Origin: Nitrospira sp.
GTDB lineage: Bacteria; Nitrospirota; Nitrospiria; Nitrospirales; Nitrospiraceae
Direction: 5' to 3'
Assembly: GCA_024998685.1 (NCBI GenBank)
Contig: JACOEH010000014.1
Coordinates: forward strand, 1-64,000
Length of the DNA stretch: 64,000 bases
The first letter of the stretch is position 1. Each line of letters opens with the position of its first letter. The position numbers and the translations under genes were made by a program. Of the stretch, positions 45,925 through 54,094 are shown piece after piece. A model generated the notes under the pieces. That model did not search any database. It was not told where the DNA came from and saw nothing but the letters and a program-made list of their open reading frames with translations.

Positions 45925-47265
45925 CTATTCTTTTGCGGCCACCAGCTGAATCTTCACGCCCTGAAGACTTTCAGGAACGTGCAACGCCACGACCTGCGAC
46001 TTCTTGATGTCCTCCCAAAACACACCTCGATCGTCCAGACGGAAATACTGAGTACCGATTTTCATCGGTAGGGAGGTGGGAGGACGCGGGGTATGGTACA
46101 GCTTGACACCCGGCATGGCCGCCGCCACGATTTCTTTGAGCTTGCTGGGGGATCCGATCTTGACCTGATGCGGCACGAGGTTGCGGACCTGATCTTCGGG
46201 TAGGTCGCCTGACGCCATGACAAAGAACTGCGCAGAGGCGAAGAGTCGGCTTTCCGGCACGCGACCGACCCACACATTGTCGCCACTGCTGTCCAATGGA
46301 ATGGTGACATACCTTGTGGGCGTGACGCCCTCTATAATGGAGCGAATCCGTTTGTCCAGGGCTTCAAAGGTCGCGCTCAGGTTTTCATGTTGGTACGAAG
46401 GAAGATCCGGTGATTCGCCGGGAGGAACGAGCATCAGCAGTTGACCGGCCAGCCGAACCAGCGCCGAATAGAGGGATTCCGGATGAACGTGCTCAATCCG
46501 GCTCAAGTGCTGGAGCAGGGGCAAGTGTGTTGAGATCGCAGTGACCAGCGCGAACTTTCCCAGATCTGCACCAATGAGCTCCATCACACCCCGCTGGGCA
46601 TCCGAGAAGGTCGCCCGCTTGGCCACCAATAATTCAATCAATCCTCTCAGCAAGCGCAACAAAAAAGGTGAGGCACTCATCCATAGACAGGCTGGTATAT
46701 GCGTTTCTTTCAGCCCAACCGCGCCTGTCGGCATGCGGACCAATTCGGCAATCTTGATCGAAACCGTGTCGGCTGTTTCTTCTCCACCAAAGAAGATCCG
46801 CAAGTTCTTTTTCGCCACCAACACTTCGCGAGGATTGTCACCGGTGGTGGTATCAACCGCTTCGATATGCTCAGCCAGAAATCGTGGCGGCCGGGCCCCG
46901 GACTCCTTCCCCAGTTGACAGGTCATGCCGTCGGACCGATCGATAGGGAGCCCCAAGTAGACGCTGAGGTTCTCCATGGTGGAGTGAAACAGCTCCGCGA
47001 AGACTCTCGTTTGCGGGGCAGCGTCTTCATCTGGAATATCAATAATCAACCCATCAGGCATCACGACGGTGCACTTCAACAGCGCAAATCGTCCGTTGAC
47101 GAGCCCATCATGGTTGATATCCAATCTGGTGATGCCCCAGGCAAACGGATCATGCATGCGAAAGCGATCCGCGATAAGCCCTCCGAGATGCCGATCCCAC
47201 TGCTGAAAGTGCTGGGGAGTGAGCAGCATGCCTTCGCTCCACACCACCTTGCGATTCATGGCCAT
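45925..47265 (-). CDS. tssK: T6SS baseplate protein TssK
   Basis: 446 residues. 'VWSEGMLLTPQHFQQWDRHLG' is the hallmark N-terminal motif. 'RYVTIPLDSSGDNVWVGRVP' and 'QYFRLDDRGVFWEDIKKSQVVALHVP' identify the C-terminal domain that binds the membrane complex. TssK links the baseplate to TssL/TssM. It lies 7 bases from tssL, in the usual tssJ-tssK-tssL order. Confidence 0.97.
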   Translation of the reverse strand: MAMNRKVVWSEGMLLTPQHFQQWDRHLGGLIADRFRMHDPFAWGITRLDINHDGLVNGRFALLKCTVVMPDGLIIDIPDEDAAPQTRVFAELFHSTMENLSVYLGLPIDRSDGMTCQLGKESGARPPRFLAEHIEAVDTTTGDNPREVLVAKKNLRIFFGGEETADTVSIKIAELVRMPTGAVGLKETHIPACLWMSASPFLLRLLRGLIELLVAKRATFSDAQRGVMELIGADLGKFALVTAISTHLPLLQHLSRIEHVHPESLYSALVRLAGQLLMLVPPGESPDLPSYQHENLSATFEALDKRIRSIIEGVTPTRYVTIPLDSSGDNVWVGRVPESRLFASAQFFVMASGDLPEDQVRNLVPHQVKIGSPSKLKEIVAAAMPGVKLYHTPRPPTSLPMKIGTQYFRLDDRGVFWEDIKKSQVVALHVPESLQGVKIQLVAAKE

Positions 47266-47288
47266 GGTCTCAACGTCTTCCTTCGCCG

Positions 47289-47816
47289 TTAATCAGCGAG
47301 CTTAACCAAGTTTTTGTCGACTATCAGTTTGACTTTGGGAGTCATGGGGTTCAACGCAGAAGAACTGGCTTCTACAATCTGCCTCCAGCCTTCCACGTCA
47401 TGTTTCCGGAACAATGCCATTACTCCCAGGTACGTCGCTCCGCGCTTCACCTCGAGATCGATGTCCAGCTCCGCTTTTGTGCTCGGTTGAATCGTAATTT
47501 CTTTGCGGTCCACCAGATCGTCCCCCAGTACTTCCTTGTCACTTTTCCAAAGATCATTAAATGTGGCCTGTTGAAACTTGTCCTTCCCTTTCAATTGATA
47601 CACCCGCACCAAAACCGGAAGGGAATACCCGGTATCGTCTTGATTCAGTGTACTTGTCGGCAGGAGTAAGACCCGCCATTTCTCGGTATCGCTGCTGCAA
47701 CCGATGCAGAGCGCCAAGGCAACGAGCAAACAGGCCGTGGTGGTGCTACGTTCGGGTTCGAGCCTTATGAACCGACAAATATCCTTTTGTAAAATGAGGA
47801 GCCAAGATGCGTTCAA
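47289..47816 (-). CDS. tssJ: T6SS outer-membrane lipoprotein TssJ
   Basis: 175 residues from a TTG start, with hydrophobic residues ~27-38 and a lipobox 'ALCIGCSS' (Cys near 40). The mature part has 'SLPVLVRVYQLKGKDKFQ', 'WKSDKEVLGDDLVDRKEI' and 'TYLGVMALFRK', which are typical of TssJ. It anchors the TssM C-terminus at the outer membrane. The start overlaps the end of the FHA gene upstream by about 70 bases; a shorter start was not found. Confidence 0.9.
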   Translation of the reverse strand: MNASWLLILQKDICRFIRLEPERSTTTACLLVALALCIGCSSDTEKWRVLLLPTSTLNQDDTGYSLPVLVRVYQLKGKDKFQQATFNDLWKSDKEVLGDDLVDRKEITIQPSTKAELDIDLEVKRGATYLGVMALFRKHDVEGWRQIVEASSSALNPMTPKVKLIVDKNLVKLAD

Positions 47817-49011
47817 AAACTTTCACCTCCTCTTCGGTCAACTGCCGATGTTTTTCCATATAGCGGCGCCATGCGGAGGCTTCAGATCGAATATTCCCGC
47901 CGGTCAGCAACCCTATTCTCTTCCCGTTCGATTCACCGGGCCGGGCCTTCCCAAGCACCTCGGGATCCAACTCCTTGAGGAGTCCGCGGAGGCATTCACG
48001 AAATCCTGCAATCAGCCCCAACTGATGCAGCGTCAGATCCTGAAATACCTCTTTCAGGCTCTCAATTGCTTCCTCATCCGACAGTCCAGAGGATGTGGGA
48101 TCGAGCAGGATGGTTGCAATCTCCACTGCATCTTCCGCATGTTTGATGGGATTCGGTTTCCACGCCAAAATCCGGGTGGCCTCGACTTCGAACTCCTTCT
48201 GAAACTCTCTCCTGCCCCGCACGGCATCCGTCAACCCGGCACAGACGGTCTGCAGCACCTTGGTAAGCTGCTTCGCCATGTGATCCGGATTGAGGGAAGA
48301 TCCGGGCACAGCCAATTCCTCGTAGACTTCTCTCGCCCGGTCGCCGCTAAGAAATCTCTTCTTGCTTTCCTGCCGAAGCGGTTCCACCGGCACGGGCTCA
48401 ACCTTTGGGGGAGGGGCTTCGTTCCGTACGTCGATGGGCTGAGCAGTCGAACTATAAAGAACTGTCCGCAGGGACTGCACGGCGGATCGTATCGTGCCTC
48501 GGTCGCAACCTTCGAGCGCTCTTCGAAGGACTGACTCCAAATAGGCTTCGATATTTTCACCCGACGAACCGTCAAAGTCCGCGTAGGCTCGTTGCAAGAC
48601 ATATCGGAGTCGTTCAGGATCTGTTGCCGATGTGTCCGACGACGGCACGACCGGTGGAGCAGATTCTCGACTTGCGCCGGGAGTTGTTGTTGATGGTGCG
48701 ACAGATTGAAAAAACAACTGATATGGACCGACCGTGATCCGATCGCCGTCATGCAGCTCGCGCTCCTCTTGCGGGGCAATCTTTATTCCATTGAGGATCG
48801 TTCCATTGGTACTTCCGACATCGCAAATACTCCAGACTCCCCGCCTCTCACGGATTTCGGCATGCTTCGTCGACACCACCCGTGTCGGATCCTTGAGAAC
48901 ACAATTGCTGCCGGCTCCGCGCCCAATCGTGATCCGGTCATGATCGAAGGCTCGTTCGACAGGTTGCTCCTGTTCGTCTTCGAGCCGTCGCATAATCAGC
49001 TTGCAAGGCAT
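47746..49011 (-). CDS. T6SS-associated FHA domain protein (TagH-like)
   Basis: About 421 residues with the ATG at 49011; a GTG at 49056 would overlap the upstream gene. The N-terminal FHA domain contains 'ITIGRGAGSNCVLKD', 'VSTKHAEI' and 'STNGTILNG'. The C-terminal half has the T6SS FHA-protein pattern 'AFREFLRGL'-like helices, ending with 'WRRYMEKHRQLTEEEVKVF'. In Pseudomonas, Fha1 is phosphorylated by PpkA and promotes T6SS assembly; a similar role is inferred. It follows the degenerate kinase-like gene by 7 bases, suggesting that the two are made together. Confidence 0.88.
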   Translation of the reverse strand: MPCKLIMRRLEDEQEQPVERAFDHDRITIGRGAGSNCVLKDPTRVVSTKHAEIRERRGVWSICDVGSTNGTILNGIKIAPQEERELHDGDRITVGPYQLFFQSVAPSTTTPGASRESAPPVVPSSDTSATDPERLRYVLQRAYADFDGSSGENIEAYLESVLRRALEGCDRGTIRSAVQSLRTVLYSSTAQPIDVRNEAPPPKVEPVPVEPLRQESKKRFLSGDRAREVYEELAVPGSSLNPDHMAKQLTKVLQTVCAGLTDAVRGRREFQKEFEVEATRILAWKPNPIKHAEDAVEIATILLDPTSSGLSDEEAIESLKEVFQDLTLHQLGLIAGFRECLRGLLKELDPEVLGKARPGESNGKRIGLLTGGNIRSEASAWRRYMEKHRQLTEEEVKVFERILAPHFTKGYLSVHKARTRT

Positions 49012-49018
49012 GCCGTCG

Positions 49019-50314
49019 CTAAATACCAGCCTCAAGGTGGTCCATTGCTCGGTCACAGGCGCGCAGAATCATGGCATCTCGCTCGCGAGCCTCGAATATC
49101 TCGGTGCGCGCACGTCTTGCCAACGAGACCAGGTCGCGCCCCAACAACCGTGCAGGGTTCGGCTCGGACAGAACTGCGTCACCCGCGTAACTGAATCCCT
49201 GTATGCGTGAGCAGGCACGAAGCACGGCAATCAATGAATCCCACCAGAGCACTTCGGGTCCAGCTCCTGGTTCAAAGCAATCGGCCGATTCTCTCAACCG
49301 GTCTCGGACTCTCAGATGTATGGTGTAGTCATCATCTTCGGCGATACCTTGGACGATCGGCTCCAATCCCTCTGTGATCGAGCAGAATTGTTCACCGGCT
49401 CGAGCCCAACGGCTTTTATCCGATCCGAGCAGCGCCCGCAACAGCAACATGCCGCAACTGTAAACATCATGTGCCGGTGAATACGCTCGATACACGGCGA
49501 CCTCTGCAGACGAGCGAACATCTCCCAGCGTACGAGTAAACAACTTCCAGGAATCGAGCGACACAACGTCCGTCGTCCCGCTCATGATAATCCCGCGCTC
49601 CGCCGACTCGACTTTTCGTGCCCATAGTTCCATGCAGGCACCACGGCTTCCGTGGAGAGGGAGTGAGACTCGAAAGACGTCACGGTCGGAGAAGTCCCGT
49701 GAACTGAGACCATCAGCGATCACATGGACTCGGACCAATCCCTTCATGACCTGATCGTCATCCGGAATCGGATCTGCCGACTGGACAAGAGCCGTGACCG
49801 ACATTTTTCTTCCGAGCGGCCAGTCCCTCACCAGCGGTGCGGCATACACAAGGTTGACTCCGTCCGGCATCGCGATCAGGTTGCGAGCCATTTCCTCCGG
49901 CATGTTCGCAACCGAGAAAGCTGCATTGTCACACCCTGCGGCGGCCAGAGACAGCGAGGCGCTCCAGCGAGTCGGCAATATGGCAGGGCGATGCTCTGGA
50001 AACCGGACGAGAATATGTTCAGGGGCGATCACACCTCGCGAACGATGGGTACGCTCATGTTCATCCGCGATGAGTGAGCACAAGTTACTCAATAAACTGA
50101 GTTTCACACATAAGACTTCCAGTGCTCGCTTCTGCGGATTGGTTTCAAAGAAATACTGGCCGGGAGACGTCAGCCATCTGGGGAACTGCATTGCCGGCAT
50201 CGAAGCACGACGCTCCGACGACGAGTCGTCGAGGAGTTGACAGAAGTCTTCCCATGTAAACGAGGGAAGACCGGGATGAGACGCGAGTTCGGAGTCTTGA
50301 AGTCCAGGCATCAT
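49019..50314 (-). CDS. T6SS-linked degenerate kinase-like protein
   Basis: About 431 residues, first gene of the minus-strand T6SS unit. The ATG at 50314 (or 50311) is taken as start; a TTG three codons earlier is also open. The C-terminal third contains 'YSPAHDVYSCGMLLLRALLG', which looks like the kinase subdomain IX 'D-YS-G--L-ELLTG', and helices after it fit the C-lobe. The glycine loop, VAIK, HRD and DFG motifs are not visible, so if this is a kinase fold it is inactive. Position next to the FHA protein suggests a sensor or scaffold. The family was not recognised with certainty. Confidence 0.55.
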   Translation of the reverse strand: MMPGLQDSELASHPGLPSFTWEDFCQLLDDSSSERRASMPAMQFPRWLTSPGQYFFETNPQKRALEVLCVKLSLLSNLCSLIADEHERTHRSRGVIAPEHILVRFPEHRPAILPTRWSASLSLAAAGCDNAAFSVANMPEEMARNLIAMPDGVNLVYAAPLVRDWPLGRKMSVTALVQSADPIPDDDQVMKGLVRVHVIADGLSSRDFSDRDVFRVSLPLHGSRGACMELWARKVESAERGIIMSGTTDVVSLDSWKLFTRTLGDVRSSAEVAVYRAYSPAHDVYSCGMLLLRALLGSDKSRWARAGEQFCSITEGLEPIVQGIAEDDDYTIHLRVRDRLRESADCFEPGAGPEVLWWDSLIAVLRACSRIQGFSYAGDAVLSEPNPARLLGRDLVSLARRARTEIFEARERDAMILRACDRAMDHLEAGI

Positions 50315-50354
50315 CAGGTGCAAGGAAAGACAGCGCTCGTTCTACCCAAGCACA

Positions 50355-50382
50355 ATTATCGCGATAGCCTGGTGTCAGTCAG
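50355..50382 (-). promoter_or_regulatory. Possible promoter of the T6SS operon
   Basis: On the minus strand CTGACT (50382-50377), 16 bases, then GATAAT (50360-50355), five of six -10 positions. The expected start is about 35 bases before the first T6SS gene. Moderate match only. Confidence 0.4.
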
Positions 50383-50561
50383 CACTGTAGACACACCTAG
50401 GCGGAAAGAGAAGCAGAGCAAGCCTAAGCGTTCTTCAGGGATAAATCAAGACGGCGAATTGCTTCGTAAAATCCTGCCAAGCCATCTGTCGATGCCCGAG
50501 CTGCAAATACTCCCCTCAAAAAGACGCATGGTGTCGCTGACGGCTTTACTCTATTCCTTCG

Positions 50562-50590
50562 TTGCGATCATCTACGTACGTATCTATAAT
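50562..50590 (+). promoter_or_regulatory. Probable promoter of the barrel gene at 50637
   Basis: TTGCGA (50562-50567), a 17-base spacer and a perfect TATAAT (50585-50590). It lies 46 bases before the start codon, in the divergent region between the T6SS operon and the barrel genes. Confidence 0.6.
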
Positions 50591-50636
50591 TCGATTTCTC
50601 AAAAGAGAACAACGAGAACATGAAGGAGCGCCACCG

Positions 50637-52016
50637 ATGAACGCTCTCGCAAGCGCAGATCGATCGAGAATGGTGCAGTGTGCGGTTCCGCCGGCAATTG
50701 CCTTGTTATTACTGATGATCGCTCCGTTTGACGCTTTTGGACAGGTGCTCGATCAACAGGTCAATGCATTGCTGGCCAATAACTGTGCGGGGCTCGGAAA
50801 CGACGGTGTAACAGGCTTCGGTCCCAATCTGGCTTCCATCTGTGCATTTCCAACGACGACCGGATCCGTGTCGTCCGGCGGCGGAGCCGCATCGTTTCAG
50901 GGTTCTACCGTATCTATCTTGAATCGTGTGCTGCTGGGCCGCTTGGAGGAACTGAGACAGGAAGACCAGGGGGAAGGCCAAGAGGAAGGTCGGCAACCGG
51001 CGTCCATGCAATTCAACCCATTGGGCATGCTGTCGATGGCAAGCCTGGGGAATTTGAATGTCACCTCTCCCTTCTATGCCGCGTCCACCGCGATGGGATC
51101 ATCCAACACCGGTCTCCTGACGAGCAGCCAGAGCCGCTGGAAGGGGCTCGGCTTTTTTGCGACCGGTCGAGTCGAGTCGCTGAATCGTGACATCACTCGC
51201 TTCCAGGACGGCTATCAATCGACCATCCTCGGATTTTCGGCGGGCGTGGATTACCGGGTGAGTAAGACCGTCGTCGCCGGAATGTTGGGGAACTTTTCGA
51301 ACACCGGCGGCGATTGGCGCGGCGGAGGCACGTTCAGCACCAATTCATATGGCTGGCTCGCATTCGCGCATATCCTGCCGACCGAGAAGACCTTTATTCA
51401 GGTGACCGGAGGCTATACCCGGAACAATTATCTGGTGAATCGACTGGCGACCGCCGTTGTGACATCGACACAATCTAATGACGATCGCATTGTCAATTCT
51501 TTCGCGTCGAGTAATTCCAACGGAGACGTCGCCAACGCGAGCGTGCTCGCCGGATACGACCATCCATTCGGACGGTTCATCATCGGGCCACGCGCCGGCG
51601 TGTACTATACCCGCACGCATATCGGGAGTTATGCGGAAAACGGCGGAGGGGGGATCGGATTAGCCTATGGCAACCAAGACATCGATTCGCTCCAAAGCAC
51701 ATTTGGTCTGTTCGGATCGACGGCGTACAGCACAGGTATCGGTGTGCTTGTCCATCAAGTGAGTGCCGACTATGTGCATGAATTTATGAATCACCAACGA
51801 CAAATCGACGTGCATTTTACCGAGGATCTCCGGGCCAATCCGACCAGATTCACCTTTCAGAACGAAAGCCCGGCGCGTGATTACGGCAATATCTCGACCG
51901 GGCTGGTCATGGCGCTGCCAAACGGTTGGCAACCGTTTGTGAATTTCCGGGCCATGGTCGGGAATGATCAATTTACCAACTATGCCGGAACTGCAGGGGT
52001 ACGCATCGCGCTCTAG
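50637..52016 (+). CDS. Autotransporter-like outer-membrane beta-barrel protein (paralogue 2)
   Basis: 459 residues from the ATG at 50637 (AAGGAG upstream). Signal peptide to about 'AFGQ'; conserved block 'LDQQVNALLANNCAGLG'; a Ser/Gly linker; 'LLGRLEELRQE'; then a long barrel region with 'SRWKGLGFFATGRVESLN' and C-terminal 'AGVRIAL'. It is nearly identical in the barrel to the copy at 52673, with long runs of identical DNA, and more distantly related to the gene at 5320. The function is unknown; display or export through the outer membrane is inferred. A good promoter lies just upstream. Confidence 0.78.
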   Translation: MNALASADRSRMVQCAVPPAIALLLLMIAPFDAFGQVLDQQVNALLANNCAGLGNDGVTGFGPNLASICAFPTTTGSVSSGGGAASFQGSTVSILNRVLLGRLEELRQEDQGEGQEEGRQPASMQFNPLGMLSMASLGNLNVTSPFYAASTAMGSSNTGLLTSSQSRWKGLGFFATGRVESLNRDITRFQDGYQSTILGFSAGVDYRVSKTVVAGMLGNFSNTGGDWRGGGTFSTNSYGWLAFAHILPTEKTFIQVTGGYTRNNYLVNRLATAVVTSTQSNDDRIVNSFASSNSNGDVANASVLAGYDHPFGRFIIGPRAGVYYTRTHIGSYAENGGGGIGLAYGNQDIDSLQSTFGLFGSTAYSTGIGVLVHQVSADYVHEFMNHQRQIDVHFTEDLRANPTRFTFQNESPARDYGNISTGLVMALPNGWQPFVNFRAMVGNDQFTNYAGTAGVRIAL

Positions 52017-52672
52017 CAACTGGAACCAAAGCCATGCGACATCGGGGGTTTGTCGGTAGCGTTCGGAGGCTCGCGAAACGGTTTCTACATGCTCCTGCTA
52101 CATGCTCCTGATTGACACCGCTGAATCATAAAGGTCCTCAGCTCGTCCGTCCCATCGCCGAATCCTTGAAATCCGGGCATCATTACCTGCCCCCAACTTC
52201 TATCCCGCAGGTGTTCATTGCTCAGGGGTGGGAGATGAATCAGTTTAGATACGTACTGGTGAATCTATTTTGATACCACCTGGTCGGTATCTCATCGCCC
52301 GTCTTCCGCTCGTCATACGCAGTATCACCGAAACTCAAGCAATCGAGTGATGAAAGCTTGCAAGCGAAATGGAACCACCGAGCATCGCTCTTGCTTCTCG
52401 AGCCATGTAGGCAATTGAAATGCGTACAAGACAAAGTGCTGATGCATAGCGTGGATCAGCGGCATGTCGGGCCAAATGAAAAACTGTGACAGGGCCATTC
52501 GTACTTACTCATAGATCTGAACTTCCTCATCTGGAATGGTAATTGGCCTAGTAAAACTGAACTGCTAACCTCCCTGCCCTCCAGTGGAGATGACTATGGT
52601 GCTTCACCAAGCTCACTCCATACATACACTGAACAGCCTGGCCCCCATAACACATTGCCGAGGAGCCATAGG
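52017..52672. other. Intergenic region between tandem barrel genes
   Basis: 656 bases without a convincing gene. It contains a perfect 13-bp tandem duplication at 52085-52110. The small open frames here show no features and no ribosome sites. It probably carries the promoter of the next barrel gene, but none stands out. Confidence 0.45.
52085..52110. repeat. Perfect 13-bp tandem repeat
   Basis: CTACATGCTCCTG occurs twice in direct succession (52085-52097 and 52098-52110), 70 bases after the stop of the barrel gene. It may be a slipped-strand duplication. Confidence 0.8.
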
Positions 52673-54031
52673 ATGAAGAACCCCTTGTCGTCCGGTAAGA
52701 AAGTGTTGCTCGTACTTTTGCTGATCGCGATGTTTTCCCCATCGAACGTATCCGCGCAAGTTCTCGATCAACAGATTAATGCATTGCTAGCGAATAACTG
52801 TGCAGGACTGGGAACAGGCGGTTTTGGAAATTTCAACGGCGCAGGCCTCGGCCCTAATCTCAACGCCATCTGTCAGCCTCCGCAGACGTCCAGCGCCGTG
52901 TCGTCCGGCGGTGGAGCCGCATCGGTTCAGGGTTCTACCGTGTCCATTTTGAATCGTGTGCTGCTGGGCCGCTTGGAGGAACTGAGACAGGAAGGACAAG
53001 AGGAAGGGCGGCAGCCGTCCTCCATGCAATTCAACCCATTGGGCATTCTGTCAATGGCGAGCCTGGGGAATGTGAACGTCAACTCGCCCTTCTATGCTGC
53101 GTCCACCGCTGGAGGGTCCAGCAGCAGTTTTATCACAAGCAACCAGAGCCGCTGGAAGGGGCTCGGCTTTTTTGCGACCGGTCGAGTGGAGTCGCTGAAT
53201 CGTGACGTCACCCGGTTCCAGGACGGCTATAACTCGACCATCCTCGGATTTTCGGCGGGTGTGGATTATCGGGTGAGTAAGACTGTTGTCGCGGGAATGT
53301 TGGGGAACTTTTCGAACACCGGCGGCGATTGGCGCGGCGGAGGCACGTTCAGCACCAATTCATACGGCTGGCTCGCATTCGCGCATATCCTGCCGACCGA
53401 AAGGACCTTTATTCAGGTGACCGGAGGCTATACCCGGAACAATTATCTGGTCAATCGACTGGCGACCGCCACAGTGACCGTAAATGGGATTCCCCCCACG
53501 CGCACGATCAATTCTTTCGCGTCGAGTAATTCCAACGGAGACGTCGCGAACGCGAGTGTGCTCGCAGGATACGACCATCCATTCGGACGATTCACCATCG
53601 GACCGCGCGCCGGCGTGTACTACACCCGCACGCATATCGGGAGTTATGCGGAAAACGGCGGAGGGGGGATCGGATTAGCCTATGGCAACCAAGATATCGA
53701 TTCGCTCCAAAGCACATTTGGGCTGTTCGGATCGGCAGCGTACAGCACCCGGTTCGGCGTGCTGGTCCATCAAGTGAGCGCCGACTACGTGCATGAATTT
53801 ATGAATCATCAACGACAAATCGACGTGCGCTTCACCGAGGATCTCCGGGCCGACCCAACCAGATTCACGTTTCAGAACGAAAGCCCGGCGCGTGATTACG
53901 GCAATATTTCAACCGGCCTGGTCATGGCGCTGCCGAACGGCTGGCAACCGTTTGTGAATTTCCGGGCCATGGTCGGGAATGAACAATTTACCAACTATGC
54001 CGGCATGTTGGGTCTTCGTATCGCACTGTAA
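52673..54031 (+). CDS. Autotransporter-like outer-membrane beta-barrel protein (paralogue 3)
   Basis: 452 residues from the ATG at 52673 with GAGGAG upstream. Signal peptide to 'VSAQ', then 'LDQQINALLANNCAGLG', a linker and a barrel ending in 'LGLRIAL'. The barrel shares long identical stretches with the gene at 50637, while the linker and one loop ('VTVNGIPPTRT') differ, which suggests tandem duplication followed by loop divergence. The next gene starts 63 bases later. No partner protein is known. Confidence 0.78.
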   Translation: MKNPLSSGKKVLLVLLLIAMFSPSNVSAQVLDQQINALLANNCAGLGTGGFGNFNGAGLGPNLNAICQPPQTSSAVSSGGGAASVQGSTVSILNRVLLGRLEELRQEGQEEGRQPSSMQFNPLGILSMASLGNVNVNSPFYAASTAGGSSSSFITSNQSRWKGLGFFATGRVESLNRDVTRFQDGYNSTILGFSAGVDYRVSKTVVAGMLGNFSNTGGDWRGGGTFSTNSYGWLAFAHILPTERTFIQVTGGYTRNNYLVNRLATATVTVNGIPPTRTINSFASSNSNGDVANASVLAGYDHPFGRFTIGPRAGVYYTRTHIGSYAENGGGGIGLAYGNQDIDSLQSTFGLFGSAAYSTRFGVLVHQVSADYVHEFMNHQRQIDVRFTEDLRADPTRFTFQNESPARDYGNISTGLVMALPNGWQPFVNFRAMVGNEQFTNYAGMLGLRIAL

Positions 54032-54094
54032 CCGAGGAGTCTGCACGGAAGAACCGTTGTTGTAGAAACGGTGCCCTTTCAGAAAGGACCGGCC

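Noticed and set aside
52240-52434. 64-codon minus-strand frame between the barrel genes
   Set aside because: No ribosome site, no features and no homology recognised.
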